A DNA stretch of 64,000 nucleotides from Rhynchonema sp. JSB1_4 (GCA_030248065.1 JASAMV010004066.1:1-64000); one strand, 5' to 3'; counted from the first letter of the stretch, positions 24,381-37,707 are shown. Program-made: numbers and translations. The notes: a model not told the origin generated them from the letters alone.

Positions 24381-25156
24381 CCGGTGACCCCACCCGCCCC
24401 GCCAAGGCACAGACCCCGTGTAGCAAAAGAAAAAAAAAACATTTTCGAAACTTAGTACTCCGTGTACGGAACAAAAATTTTGAAGAGAACGAGTTGTTCC
24501 TGATTGGAAAAGGAGATAGGCCATTCGGGGATGCGACTTTTTGTTACAAACTGCAATTTGCAAAAAACTTCATGAACGAGCGGGAACGAGCATATGGTTC
24601 AGGTTCCCGACCCACACCTCAAATCCGCGTTATCCCCAGCTGCATTGTCACATTGGTCAAATTGTCCCCATCGCTGTGTTGCATCCTGTGCCCTTTCACT
24701 CAGCATCAAATATCGCAAAACTGTAAAATTGTGAAGATACATACACGATCTTGCCCTTGCGTCGCGTTGTGAAAAACATCAACCAACATAGCATTGTGCA
24801 ACGTATGCATGAAACACACCAGATCAAGCTGTCAAAAATCTACTGAGGAAATGCCGATGCCAACAAACAAGTAGAATATTATAATGGTGCCCCAGCCACA
24901 TGCATACAGAATCAAAAGTGTGCGCTGTGTAGGAAAGTTCTTTCAACCGAAAGATGACACCTGTTGTGGAGGCAAAAACCAATTTATGAACCAATTATGA
25001 AGACAGCGTTGGGCAAACTCGCTTGTTCCCCTTGCTTCCGCATCATGAAATTGGAGCCCAACTGGAACCACAAACAGCTAATACAATTTGTGCCTGCGCT
25101 AGTTTTGCAGTGTGATAAAAAAAACAGTATCAGACAGATCCCATGTTTTTTTCGAA

Positions 25157-27059
25157 ATGTCGTCACGTCTACGTGTCGTAAGGATTCTCTGGCCAACCAT
25201 ACTTTTTCTCACAACTTTCGGCGGCCAGAATCGACACCATGTTCGAACAAAGTCCCAAATCCTTCTCGCAATTCTTAAACTGGTGTTCTTTGCCGGCATT
25301 CCGTGCTTTCCGCTGATTATCAACGTCATCAAGCGCTTTTTCGCCATTGACTGGGCGCATTTCACGGACCCACACGAAGTCTACGATGTGCTGTTTGTTT
25401 TCTGGTTCTGCGCGTTGATCGTTCAATGTTTCCTGCAAACGTATCTCGTCGTGAAAGGTTTGTGTTCGCAGAGGTCGTGTTTCCCATAAACAGGAACCCA
25501 AAACCCGGTCCTGATCGTTTTTCATCATGAGAGCCGATTTAGGTTAAATCCGGAAACCGGAATCCGGAAATATTTCCGGATGCCGGATGAGTTATGTATA
25601 GAAAACTTTGCGGAATTCGGAAACATTTCCAGAGACCGGAAATGCTTTGCGTTTTTGCGTGCAAATTATTTCCGTGTTCCGGATATTCCAGGTCCGCCCT
25701 GAACGCAGATGTCGTTTCACAATTTCAGGCTTCCTTCCCGTCCTGCTAGACCATTACTCGGATACGCATATTTTTCCTTCGTTGGTAGTCCATCGTTCAT
25801 ATCTCGTCGTTTTGCAAACCTGTCTGTATGCCTTTGGACTCTTGATATTCATTTCTCCGTGGATAGTTGGATGGATCAGATTTGGCAACCTTGGTTTTAT
25901 GAAAGACGTAGCGAAGTCACAGGACATATTTAACAGCGGGTTTTTCGGTTGGTACATTTCAATATATTTCTTGTGTACCGTTCTGAACTATCCGTGTTCC
26001 TTTGTGACAATGGTAGAGAGCTTACGTATTGCTGTTCTGGATTTGAACACAGAAATTGAGCTAGTTGCCAAAAAGAGTAGAGATGCCGGTTCCGAAAAAA
26101 CTGCGCAATTGATCAAAAGCTTGTATGATAGGCACGCCAAGCTGTGTGATACAATTGAAGTCTTAGATAAGTTGTACTCTCCTTTCGTTTTGATTTATAT
26201 TTGCATTTTGACGCCCTGTAACATTTTGTTGCTCTATTCGTTTCTGCTGACTGTATCAAGCGTTGGTTGGTTGGACAATTTGTCCATGTTAATTGGTGTG
26301 GGCAACAACATCATGCAGCTGGGCTGCGTCGTGTGGACCTCGGCCAAATTGGAAGAAGCCGTTAGTCAAAATAAATCATTGTTTGGGTGGGTAACTTGAA
26401 TTTGATGTCAAAAATCCTCTCACTTTTTCATAACAATCTTTCAGCTTCGGGAAACGAGTTCAAAACTGTCGAAGGCCAAATACTTCTGGGAGAACACAGC
26501 TGAACATACAAAGGTAATGTATTGATATACAATGTACATGCATAATACAACAGAAACTTCTTGTATAGAACAAGTTGTGAACACATGTAACGTTGGGTCA
26601 AATTATGTCACCTAGGTATACAGTACGTTGCTATGTACGTATTAGTGTTTCGTGGCCCAAGCTTATACGGGGGAGTAAACAGAAAAAAAGCTCCCCGAAA
26701 GGCATTTCCGCACAAATTACAGGCTTAGGCTCATGACAAAATATAAGAAACACGCCATATGCAATATTTTCAGGATTTCAACATCATCTCTGCGTTTCTA
26801 CATCAAGCAAAGGACGCGTCCGGTTTCAGTTTGTTCGGTTTCGGTCCAATTGACAAGCATGTGATCCTAACGGTATCTGCAAGAAATCCGGTGTTGCAAC
26901 AGTTCATGACCTTGACATCTAAAAATTTGATCCTGATTTATCAAGGTGGGCGCAGCGATCGCAACCTATCTGATTGTGCTCGTTCAGTTCGCCGATTCAT
27001 CTGAAATTGAAGAAAACCGAAACGCCACGTTTTTTGAATCTTTCAAGAGCACAGCTTGA
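25157..27059 (+). CDS. gustatory-receptor-like 7TM chemoreceptor GR1
   Basis: Predicted 404-residue membrane receptor of the insect-type gustatory receptor superfamily. Exons 25157-25457, 25729-26360, 26445-26513, 26774-26872, 26946-27059 close in phase (intron 1 phase 1, introns 2-4 phase 0). Hydrophobic segments include those near residues 30-55 and 75-100, several in the long second exon and one at the C-terminus. The last exon carries TYLIVLVQF, matching the TYhhhhhQF signature of the family, and the phase-0 introns near the 3' end are also a family trait. The ligand is unknown (tastant, light or other). The start at 25157 aligns with GR2 and GR3; an in-frame ATG at 25112 is possible. It is clearly more diverged than GR2 and GR3 are from each other. 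Small gene A lies downstream on the opposite strand. Confidence 0.85.
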
Positions 27060-28303
27060 TCACAATGATGACAATGAGCAGAAAGTGACGAAACTGTCAG
27101 TGAAAATTGATCTTATTTTATGTACTGGTGCACTAATGACAGCAAGGTTGCCCAAGTGCCTGCACCCACGCAAGATGAATTGTTGTGCTTTGTGTGTTGT
27201 TGTGTCACAATGCTTTGTTGCGCAATTATTTTGTCACACTCAGCTCTCAACTCAGTTTTCAATCACCTTTCATGCAAAATTTATTTCTGAGCCAATAAGA
27301 TCCATGTATCATTGAATGCGATGCATAAGAAAGAGATAAAATAAATACTCCGCTTGATGTGGCATGTAAGAAAAGTGATAAGAATTACAAAATCCAGAAG
27401 TGTGGCAAAATGACATACAGCAAACAAACCACACGTGCCTTGTAATGAACTTGTTTTTAAAAAAATGAAAAACCTTTCGAGAGTAACGACATGGGTAATG
27501 GGACCTCAAGCACCCAAACACCCCAAATGCGTAGCTATACTTAGTCGCGCGGACACCGCGGACAAAATGTACATCAATGTGCTGCAAATCACCGACACTG
27601 GCCAGAAACAAACTTGGAGGCTTAATACTGTTATTCAGTATCCCAGTGGATACTTTGTTTTGCATTGCTATCAACTGTCCGATTTCAAAACCGTTCGTGC
27701 GACCAAGTATGTATAATTCCGCACCTACAAGTAGTTCTAATTTTCAACTCAGCAGATATAGTTACTGTATTATATCAAGTTTATACCAAGATGTTGCACG
27801 TGCTCAGGAAAGCATAATCAAATCTGTTGCAACAAATAATATTATTGTGACAAAAACCACACGTGGGTGGGATAAGATACAGTAAACCACAGATGAGTAT
27901 TGTGCACAAGCTGGCTTGTATGGCGAGGCGGGACCGTTGTTGCTGCTTCGTTCAGGTCAAGAGGACGGCTAAAAACCGGTATAAAAAGATCAGTGGCCCA
28001 AAAATAAAGTGCGGCAAACAGTATTCACAACGAATAAAACAAGAACCTACATACATGCGTGAAACGTTTCGTTTGACGACAATGTTTCTGAACTTCATGC
28101 GGCATTTTCGTCCAGGCAACAGGGGTCTTCTTCACGCGCAGCTAAAAATATGGGAACAGCGTCTTCTTGGTTGAGCTCCACTGACATGTGTCATTACAGG
28201 TTTTTGGAATGATTGGTGTCAAAATAAAGCTATCCCTCTTCGCTGAAACATCGTGATAGACCAAAAAACGTCAGAAAAATCTTAGCCTGATTTATCAAGG
28301 CAT
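27060..28303. other. intergenic part of duplicated block A
   Basis: No gene is supported. The stretches 27230-27400 and 27860-28175 recur, diverged, at 31690-31870 and 32090-32330 (block B) and at 51900-52090 and 52470-52790 (block C). This marks an old segmental duplication. Frames at 27863-28174 and 32146-32373 resemble each other because of the duplication; I see no independent sign of coding. Confidence 0.55.
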
Positions 28304-29035
28304 TCACCGACCGTCAGCTGCCGGGTCGGCCAACTGTTCCTCGGACTCCTTCGGTATGATCTCATCGACTTTCGCCTGGACCTGGTCCTCCAACAATTTC
28401 TCCTCGATTTCCTGAATCAGGGTGTACAATGATGTGGATTTATCCATTTGTTTCTTTTTTTTGTGGTAGACGGTAGGTGACATGATACGGACGTGATACG
28501 GACAGGATAACAACAAGAAGTGCAGAAGAAGCGCCAGCTCGTGTATGTTCTTGGGGTCAACACGCGGCCATCTGGTGAATGTTAATAAAAAAATTTTATT
28601 CGAGCCCCATTTTTAAAAAAAATTTTTAATGTAGATTTTTTTAATTAAAAAACCACTATTCACACTGATGATCACCCGGTGAACCGTGATCTTCTATGAA
28701 AACCAATGTCTATACGGGTAACCCAAAAACACCCTGTACAGAATATATTCAACATAATTGAAAAAGATGTCAAACAGGATGCGAAACGAGCCAACAATGG
28801 TAATCGCAACAAACAAAAATCATTTAGCTATGCTCACCGCCGAGTCCTTTGCCTCGGTCACATCACACTCCTTGCAGGCTTCATACTGTTCTTCGGTGCC
28901 TGAAACAACAACGGGATATAATATGATGCTTCAGAAGTTAGAAATGTTGATACAGGTCCGCAAGAAAAACAGAAATTATACACATTCACACACTACGAAG
29001 GTATGGCAACCAAACTCACCAGTTTCCGGATCCAT
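28304..29035 (-). CDS. small acidic protein, copy A (unknown family)
   Basis: Three exons, 29035-29020, 28899-28838 and 28411-28304, give 61 residues with closing phases (1, then 0). It starts MDPETG and ends LADPAADGR. The protein is Glu/Asp-rich and probably helical, without signal peptide or membrane segment. The third-exon acceptor (CTGATTCAG) is chosen because all three copies keep it and it avoids an in-frame stop in copy B; an acceptor upstream at 28453 would add 14 residues. I do not recognise the family. Conservation of frame, splice sites and both termini across diverged copies argues that it is translated. It lies tail-to-tail with GR1. Confidence 0.55.
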
Positions 29036-29404
29036 TTTGATGACGTGAAAGTCGAATAAATTTCAATTCAACAAGAAAATATTCAGAATTTGAACACTAC
29101 CGGTTAAATAGTGCGGCGCTGAAAACACTATGGGTGTGAGACTTGAGATGGAATTATCATAAGGAAGGTTTGGGCAAAACCAGAGCAATGAGATATATGT
29201 ACATACGTATACATATGTATGTATGTATGTATATGTACAGTATACTACTGTTAAACACGAACGTGAAACAACGCGACCAAAACGGGCGCGTCCTGGCCAG
29301 AAGAAACTTCGCTCGGGGACGAACGTACGCTGGCAAAAGCGCATCACCGGCAAAACAACAGCAAGACAGACTGAAAACTGCAGAGAAACGAGGGCAGACC
29401 TTGG

Positions 29405-29412
29405 TATTTATA
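29405..29412 (-). promoter_or_regulatory. candidate TATA box for small gene A
   Basis: Minus-strand TATAAATA in the context GGAACAGTATAAATACCAAGG, about 370 bp upstream of the copy-A start codon. The same context occurs upstream of copy B (GGAACAGTATAAAAAGGCCAAGG), while flanking sequence is diverged. A non-coding leader is implied. Confidence 0.4.
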
Positions 29413-29440
29413 CTGTTCCAGAAGTCGAGCATAATAGCTG

Positions 29441-30727
29441 TGGTGCGGTTATACTCGTTCCGCGGAATGTGAGGAACGGGTGAAGGAACTATCAGTTCCG
29501 CTGACCTGGTTCTATACTGTACCTACCTACATCTGTACTTAGCCCAGCCGAGTATGGCCACCTCAGCCTCACACGGACCGATCTGACTGAATTGACAAGG
29601 AACGAAAAAAACGTTCCTCGGAATAGCAAGAACGAAGTAAAAACATCTGGACTTTCCAAACAGTCATCTGAGCTTCATCTGCTTGGAATTATACTGAGAG
29701 TGCTTGGTCTCTTGAAACTTTAACTTTCTGGATACGGCAAGGTAACAATGAAGCGTTTTCTAAAGCCTAAAAACACTCAGCCGAACGGTTTTGGGCTGTC
29801 AAGGCGTCCAGACGGAAGGAACTCGCAACTCAAACTCAACTCATGACAAAGATGGGACCCGGCAAAATGGTATGTTACGGCCCGCAGCAATAAGATCTGC
29901 TAGTGGGGTTTTAAAAAAAACGTCTGGGTCGTTTTTCGTTTTTTTAAATCCTGAATTTCTTTGATTTTCCCAGATTTTTCATGGAAAGTACCCTGATTTT
30001 CATGGAAAATCAATTTTTTGTCCCATTTTTTTCAAAAAATTTTCGACCAATTTTTACTTTGTCGAGATACGCCGTATACGGAGTTTTACTTTCAATGATG
30101 ACCCCGGCCAAAGTTGGTCCCACGATGCTGGTCTGATTTGAGATGTTAACAACTCGCTAGAAAAGGGTTGAAACCCGTTTATTTTGCCTCAGAACACATA
30201 GAATTACTTCATTTAACCACGTTTTTTTCCAAACACTGGCGTTTTCCAACTTTTTTGGGATATGTTTCGGTCATCTGGGCGTTTTAAGAAAACGTTTATA
30301 AAAAACGTTTTCTGAGAAAAACGAATTTTTGAAAAAAAACGTTTTTTGCCCAACCCTGCCCACCCATCCGTCTGGTTGCTGGACCGGCCCCGAAGATAGG
30401 AACAGAATGCCTTTTCATGTCTGTCTGGTGCTTTTACGGATTATACTGAGGTTTACATGTTTTCTTCTTTGTGTTTCACCTCGTTGGAATCATTATCAGG
30501 GTTAATAATTTGTCCAGCAACCTCCATAAAATTATCGGGGCGGAGACGCCTTTCTATTTATTTTCTCTGCCATTAAGTTTTTGGAAGAACGTGCAGGAAC
30601 AGCGGAAGCGCTGAAGGAATGAAAGAACAGTGGAAGAAATGCGTTGTCCCCGTTCTTTCGTTCCGTCACGAAACTGTTTTTTGCGCAGCACAATTTTCGT
30701 TCCTCGGAACAAGTATAACCACACCCA
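29441..30727. mobile_element. 1.29-kb TIR element inserted upstream of small gene A
   Basis: Ends carry inverted repeats with the core GGTTATACTYGTTCCG. Blocks B and C lack the whole segment: sequence flanking it in block A is nearly adjacent at 33790-33870 and 54060-54150. Inside are repeated GTTCC/GGAAC motifs, an AACGTTTT-rich region (about 30200-30345) and no convincing frame. No target duplication is clear. Confidence 0.6.
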
Positions 30728-32495
30728 CCAACATTGTCACGTGGTTTGGCGCGGCAAGGCAGCCATGTGCGTGTTCTATTTTAAATTACCGGAGTTTTAC
30801 ATCATAGTTCCATTCGGAAAAGGTTTAAAATCGGTATTTCTGTTCCAAATAGAGGGCGCTCTGTTCGGAAACATTTTTCTGGGAAGGATGCAGTGAGTTA
30901 ATTCGAAAACGCCTCCAAACCTTCGAACGGAGCGCTCGAATGTCCCTATTCGGGCCGGGGGCTCAACATGGAAACTTCCGGCACCCACTGGCGCGCCAAT
31001 TTTGAATCAACATTGTTTACGTTCAAACGGCAGACGAGCAGCGGGTTCATTTTGTTTGATTATTAGTTCTCTCATACGAACACAATAATTTTTGTGCATA
31101 GATGAACAACGGTGTAGCTCTTGGAGTACCCAACAACCTTGTGTCTTGTGTGCCCCAGTGCTTGTGCTTCTGCGCATGGCACTAAATTTCCGTTCCAAGC
31201 CAGTCAGCGCGTGTCATGTGGAGAATGACGTCATCACGAACAGACCAATCATGTGACTGCTTGATGACGTCATTTGCAAAAACAGGGTTGCTCTCGGAAC
31301 TGAAAGTTAAAAATAAACACGGTATCCAAAGACGGGTAACATCTTGTAATGACAATGACTTGGATTGGAAACTCATGAAGTTTTACACCAGAGCAGTTTC
31401 AGAGTCGTACGTATCGTATCGTTCCAACCTAAATGGCGATCTTCAAACAGATATGGATTGTTATGCATTTTTGTCAGTCACTTTATTCAGCACATGACGA
31501 TTGCACCGGGACCGGTGGCGGATGCAGTTTTTGGCCAAGGGATGGGCCAAATCCAAAAAGTCATTTTTATCTGGTGCTTGTTCCATTTTTTGAAAAGCCA
31601 TTTCTAGAATTTGGCGCTTCTGTGCAAAAATGGAGCCATGCGCGCGTAGCGTGCGAAATTAGTGAGTGAGATGTTGCATGCAACAGCATTCTCAATCTTT
31701 GTTGTGCAATTTATTTTCAATCAAGTCAGCTTTCAACCACTTTCATACAAAGTTTATTTCCGAGCGAATAAGATTTGTGATGCGCACATGAATACACTCC
31801 GCTTGGTGTGGCAAGAAAAATAACAAAACAAAATAACAAATTATGGCAAAATGGACGTGCGGCAAACAAACCACACCGTGCGTCTTAATCAGTATGTAAT
31901 TACCAGCCCTTCAGAGAATTGCGGTACGAATCACCAGATTTTACCTTGAGTTGATGTGAAAAGATGTTGCTGCACTAATTAGGCACACATGCTCCATGAA
32001 ACATCATCAAATCAAGGCATAACTGTTTGCAACAAATAATGATCCGGTATTATGTTGGATAAGATACACTAGCGCATATGTACAAGCTGGCTTGTGGCGT
32101 CACCGTGCGGGTGGGGCGTTCCTTTAGGTCAATAGGCCGGCTAAAATGTGGTACAAAGTGATTACTGGCACAAAAATAAAGTGCGGCAAGCAATTCACAG
32201 CGAATAAAACAAATTACTTGCCTGATACGTTTCGTTTGACGACCATGTTTCTGAACTTCATGCGGCATTCTCATCCAGGCAACAGGGGTCTTCTTCACGA
32301 GCAGCTAAAAATAGGGAAACGCGGACATCTCGAAAAAACTTCATTAGCGATTTATTTCCGATCCCCGATATGACCAAACGCGCCCTAAATCGGCAAAATG
32401 CACATCGAACTAAGGCTTGTCCGTATGCGTTGAAAGGTTTGAAAGAGAATTTCCAAAACATGCGAAAAAAATTTTGTCCTGATTTGTCAAGGCAT
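30728..32495. other. distal block A and start of block B, no gene
   Basis: 30740-31320 matches 33860-34500 and 54150-55560 in pieces (for example AATCAACAT..TTTACGTTC and ACTGAAAGTTAAAAAT). The part from about 31690 is block B intergenic sequence. I see no receptor remnant in block B. No gene is supported. Confidence 0.5.
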
Positions 32496-33323
32496 TCACC
32501 GACCGTCAGACGCCGGGTCGGCCAACTGCTGCTCGGGCTCCCTCAGTTGATCTTCACTACGCTGCAAGGTGGCGTCGACGTTCTCCTGGACCGCGTCCTC
32601 CAACTGTTCCCGCCTGTTCTCGCCTTCCTGAATCAGGATGCATAATTACGCAGATTTATCCGTTTTTATTGGATGGGCATGATAACAACAAGAGGTGGCA
32701 CAAAAAGCGCCAGCTCATGTACTTGTGGTCACCGTTTGGCCATCTGTTGATCTGATCTCACACTGACGATGACCTAGTGCACCACGCCGGATCTGTGAAA
32801 AAGGAATATAAGCGAGCGGGAATACAAAAATACCCTGTGCAATATTTTACACACGATAGGCAAAATCTCGAATTGTCATCATAAAGATTGGAAGCTTTTT
32901 ATGGATCGCCTTGCTAGATCAGTGTACAGGGTCATACACGAACACGACTTGGTTCAGACCAGAGGTTCGGAACAAAATAAAAGAGATTCTTGTTTAATTT
33001 TCGCTCTATCGCAAACAAAGTCTCCAACGTTTTTGTGGCAATTCGAGAATTTCACTATAATTCATGAAGACGCAAGCAGGCGCTGCTAAACAACGCGCAA
33101 CAATATAATCGCAACAAACAAAAATCATTTAAGGGCTGCTCACCGCCGCGTCCTTTGCCTGGTCAACAACGGTTTCTTTGTCCGCCTCGTACTGTTGTTC
33201 TTCGTTGCCTGAAACAAGAAGGGGATATTCAAGTTTCATAAATCAGAAAAGTTGCTAGAAATCAGCGATAAAGACGCATTCACACCTCAGTGGAAAACCA
33301 AACTCACCAATTTCCGGATCCAT
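32496..33323 (-). CDS. small acidic protein, copy B (unknown family)
   Basis: Exons 33323-33308, 33208-33144 and 32627-32496 encode about 70 residues. It starts MDPEIG, has EEQQYEADKE in exon 2 and ends QQLADPASDGR. The third exon is longer than in copy A and richer in Glu/Gln/Arg, consistent with a coiled coil. A TAA just upstream of the chosen acceptor would truncate a longer exon-3 model but falls in the intron here. Function is unknown. The paired receptor gene seen in blocks A and C is absent. Confidence 0.5.
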
Positions 33324-36054
33324 TTTGACGACTTCGAGGTCGAAATAAATTTCGATTCAGCGAAATGAAATATTCAGAAGTTGAACACTGCCGGTTGAAT
33401 AGCGCTGTCTGAAAACACTGGGTGTGGGTTTTGAGATGGAAACTACACAGGAAGGAAGGTGAATGCAAAATCAGAGCAATAAGATACAGGCATGTAATGT
33501 AGGTATACAGTATCGACTACCACTGTAAGACACCAGGACATGAAACAGCGACGATCAAAACAGGTGGACTCGGGTCAGAAGAAACGCAGCTCCAGTGACG
33601 AACAGAATAAGAGATTTCAGTTTTAGGTCAGTGCACGACGCTGGCCAAAGCGCGCTGCACCGGCACATAACAGCAGCACACGACAGACGGAAAACTGCGC
33701 ATGCCGACCCGCAAACAGAAAGAATCATAATCATAATAATCATAGTAACAGAAAGTGGGGCACTAACCTTGGCCTTTTTATACTGTTCCAGCAGTCGCGC
33801 AGAAGTGCGTAAACACGTCAACAAACGTCATCTCAGCTCACGTGATCAGGCTGCGGCAACGAGCCAAATGTGTGTTCTATTTTGAATTTCCGGGGTTTTC
33901 CACATAGAGCTCCCTTGGCTCCATTCGGAAAAGGTTTAAAATCGGTATATTATTGTTTTAAACAGAGGGGCACTCTATTCGGAAGCATCTATCAGGAAAG
34001 GATTCGGAAAGTTAATTCCGAAAACGCGTCCAAATAGAGCTCTCGGAGGCTGTATTCGGGTGGGGCTCTATATGGAAAACTCTGGTAGCCACGGTGGCAG
34101 CAGGAGCTGGCTCAGTAAAAAAATGGTATGTGTATTAGTCATGTGTGCATGTAAACAAGTAAAAACCAACGCGCGTGGCAACTGAGTGGACACAAAAACC
34201 ATAACTGTTTTGATTAGCGGCACTGGAAAAACTGGTTTTTCTGTTTCTTTGGTCTTGGTTCCGCAATCAGGCTATTGATGACGGTGTTGCGGGATCCACA
34301 AAAATTTCATGCGTAACACCTTGAGCAGACTAAACAAACTGATAAAAGCTGCTAAATTTAGTTAAATTGTCACCAAGGGATCTACTCAGGCGAGGGACTT
34401 CATGTGGAAAACTCAGGTAAATTTCAAGTCATACATATACATAGTTCACATTGGCAGGTGGAGGTGGAGCCCGTTTTCAATCAACATGTTTACATTCTAA
34501 CAGCAGCAGGCTCATTTTGTTTTATTATTATTGGTGCATTTATACAAACACCAAAATTATCATATCAACTTTGTATGAACAACAACATCTACATACAAAT
34601 AAATAAATGGCGATCTCAAACAGACATTGTCATGAAGTTTTTTTTATTTCTGAGCTCCATCAGCATAGGTTTGCTACAAAGGAGGGATCACAGCATACAG
34701 TAATCCAATGACTGACAATTTAGTGCTCAGCGGTTTCTCCTAAGTCACCCTAAGGTCCAAAGGACTTATCACCGTCAGCAACAGAATCGCAGTCAATCTC
34801 AGGAAGTCATGGCTCTATTTAAGTGCGCTCCTGTCGCTCCACATTCAAATTGCTTTGAAGCTTCGGTTCGGGCCATGAAGGGTCCGGTGCGGCAGGCAAC
34901 CATGTTTGCGCGGCGAGATGGTCACTTGTGCTGTGATGTTCTCAGACTTATCTGTTGTTCAGCTGTTGTTGCTTGGATGCTGTTGTTTTCTTTTTTGTAG
35001 ATTGTAGGCCATCGGTTTTGTGAAGTCACATCCGCCAATGGAGCGCTTGTGCTCTTGTTGTTGGGTCAAGGAATAATAATTTATGCTGGTTTGCTGTTGT
35101 TTTGAAAGTGGAATGGTCATATCCGGATCAGTTTGGGATTGCGTGTGGTGATGCTGACTAGTGAAAGCAAATAAAAGTTGGCAAAATCAAGAGTTTTTCG
35201 TCAGTGCAAAACCAAAACCATGAAGTTTTGCCAGTCAGTTGTTCAGTAGGTGACGATTTAACCGTTATTAGCAGTACTGGGAGTATTGGGAGTGAAAAAA
35301 ACTGACATCGACCGACAGTGTGGCATCGACTGACTAGGGGTGAGACCACGCCTAATCCTAAAACACTGGCATCCTGAAAGAAAATTCAATTATTGGAAAA
35401 GCATTTCGCTTGGGTGATACCTTAGCTTTAGCACGGGCCCGTATTCACCATATCCCACTTATGAATGTAGGTATATTTAGGCTTTGGCTCCGGCTGACTT
35501 GAGAATTTAGGCTATTTTGTTGTGTTGCATCATGTTTGGCGATTTGCTACCGGACCCGGGCCGATTGTTGTGGTTGTGCTAGAATGTGGATTTCGTTACT
35601 CTTTAAAAAAACATACTACCTAGTATGTATACCTACTGTATACAGCGTCAAAACGACCATACAAACGTCACGTGCGGATAATCGCCCGCTTACGGTAAAT
35701 AATTATGTTTTGGCAACACAGTTGATTTCTTCCTTGCAGAAACGCTCACTTGGTTTGCACACGCAGTTTGAACGAACAACGTGTGGGTTTGTATACATAA
35801 GCGTAAAAAGCTGTGACCGTGCGTTTAATTAAAATGCTTTCAACAGAGAGAGATGATGTCCGTCCAAGCAATCCCAAATCCAATAATAACATGAAGGCCA
35901 TGTTTTTTTGGCTGTTTGACTTCGTTTTACTCTGAATTCAGTCCGCTGCCGTCAGTGAATGAATTTGAAGGCAAACCCAGACAGAGGCTGCAAGCTCACG
36001 TGTTTCGAGTCTCTCTATTTCCCGTCAAAGCAGTGCGAATCAATGTTTTTCAAA
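33324..36054. other. intergenic region between small gene B and GR2
   Basis: 33324-34700 is the upstream half of block B, related to blocks A and C. 34700-35750 holds nothing I can support. 35755-36042 is a receptor 5' flank conserved with 38690-38955 (TAAAATGCTTTCAAC and CAATCCCAAATCCAATAATAACAT), so GR2 and GR3 were copied with their promoters. Confidence 0.5.
33775..33782 (-). promoter_or_regulatory. candidate TATA box for small gene B
   Basis: Minus-strand TATAAAAA, preceded by GGAACAG and followed by GGCCAAGG, as upstream of copy A. It is about 460 bp upstream of the start codon, so an untranslated first exon or long leader is implied. Confidence 0.4.
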
Positions 36055-37707
36055 ATGTCACGTTCGCACGTTGAAAGAATTCTCTGGCCAACGTTGCTTT
36101 TTCTCACGACCATCGGGGGTCAGAATCGACATCATGTACGCACAATCACTCAGATTCTGTGGGCAATCCTAAAACTGGTTTTCTTTGCCGGCATTCCGTG
36201 CTTCCCGCTCTTTGTTAACATCATCAAATTTCTCCTCCTAGTCAACTGGGGGCATTTGACGGATCCAACCGAAGTTTACAATCTGTTGTTCGTCATGTGG
36301 TGCAGTTTACTGACGGCGCAATGTTTGCTCCAACCGTACCTTGTTGTCAAAGGTTTGTAGTATGCAACAATTCTTGCTTTTGACTGTCCTTACTTATCAT
36401 ATGATCGATTTTCAGGTTTCCTTCCAACCCTGATGAACCATTATTCCGATGCGCATATTTTTCCGTCTTTGGTAACCCACCGATTCTATCTAATCGCGTT
36501 GCAAACATGTCTTTATGTCAGTGGATACATATGCTTCAGTTGTCCGTACGTAATTCAAGTAATTGGCCCAGGCGCCTTTGAGTCCTTGAGTGGTATAGTG
36601 GAAATCCAAGACATATTTGACAGCGGATTTTTCGGTTATTACATGGCCGTGTTTTTCATTTTCACGGTTTTGAATTATCCATATTCATTTGCGATAATGG
36701 TTGAGTGCGTGCGCTGCGCAGTTTTGGATCTAAACCTAGAAATCGAGCAGATCTCGAAGAATAGCAAAAATCCAGAGTCCCGTCCCATATCATCGTTGAT
36801 TCAAAGCTTGTATGACAAACACTCGTCGTTGTGTAACACTATTGATGTTCTTGATCAAATGTACTCTCCTTCAATGCTGGTCTATATTTGTATTCTGACC
36901 CCTTGCAACCTTCTGTTGCTCTACGTTTTTCTGCTGACCGCATCGCACGCTTGTCTGTCGAACAATATGATCTTGTTGAGCAGCTTGGTGACAGATATCA
37001 TGCAACTGGGCGCTGTTGTGTGGACCTCGGCCAAATTGGAAGAATCTGTGAGTTGGCATGAATCACATAATGTTAGTAGAATGTCAAAAACGTCACTTTT
37101 AATTCACCTTTTCAGCTTAGGGACACGGCTTCAAAACTTTCAAAGGCCAAGCAGTTCTGGGAGGAAGCTGCTGGAAACACAAAGGTACCTACACCAAAGG
37201 TCATATCTAATGCGAAATTTTAGAGTTACTGTGTGACAACAACATGATGATAATCACCCGGCCATGCATGAAGTTCTCCGATGCCAAATTCCAAGAGGGG
37301 ACAAAGAACCAAAGAGCACTTCATTCACTAGAGCGCACCCAGTGTGCTGTGGCTGAGTTGATTACACAATGCACGCTTGGGAATTGTTATTATGTATTCT
37401 TATTCAACTTGTTCTTTCAGAACTTCCGTTTGATCTCCGCGTTTCTGCATCAAGCGAAAGACGCTTCTGGTTTCCGTTTATTCGGTTTTGGTCCAATTGA
37501 CAAACATGTGATACTGGCGGTGCGTGCAGCGAGCGTGGCTGATTGTGCATCGCATTTTTTGGATTTGACCGCAGGATATTTTCCATTTCTCCACAGGTAG
37601 TCACCGCAATCGCAACCTATCTCGTTGTGCTCGTTCAGTTCGCTGATTCGTCAACAATTGAGGAAAGCCTGAACGCAACGTTGTTCAAGACAATCGGTAC
37701 AGATTGA
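36055..37707 (+). CDS. gustatory-receptor-like 7TM chemoreceptor GR2
   Basis: Predicted 402-residue receptor. Exons 36055-36352, 36416-37047, 37116-37184, 37421-37519, 37597-37707, with the same splice phases as GR1 (1,0,0,0). It is very similar to GR3, sharing nearly the whole of exon 1, HIFPSLV, DIFDSGFF, LYDKHSSLCNTIDVLDQMYSP (split by Q/K changes from GR1) and the C-terminal TYLVVLVQF signature. Multiple hydrophobic segments fit seven membrane spans. In-frame ATGs at 35959 and 36043 would extend it; 36055 is chosen by alignment to GR1. A LINE fragment has inserted about 90 bp after the stop. No lesion is seen, so it is probably functional. Confidence 0.87.

Noticed and set aside
24079..24563. 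Long proline-rich (plus) and glycine-rich (minus) open frames
   Set aside because: They are translations of homopolymer C/G runs; all frames on both strands are open and no domain is present.
27863..28174. Frame resembling another at 32146-32373
   Set aside because: Similarity covers both strands and the flanks equally, as expected from segmental duplication and not from protein constraint.
35959..36042. Upstream in-frame start for GR2
   Set aside because: The extra residues are not conserved in GR1 and match only duplicated 5' flank in GR3, where the frame lacks the ATG.
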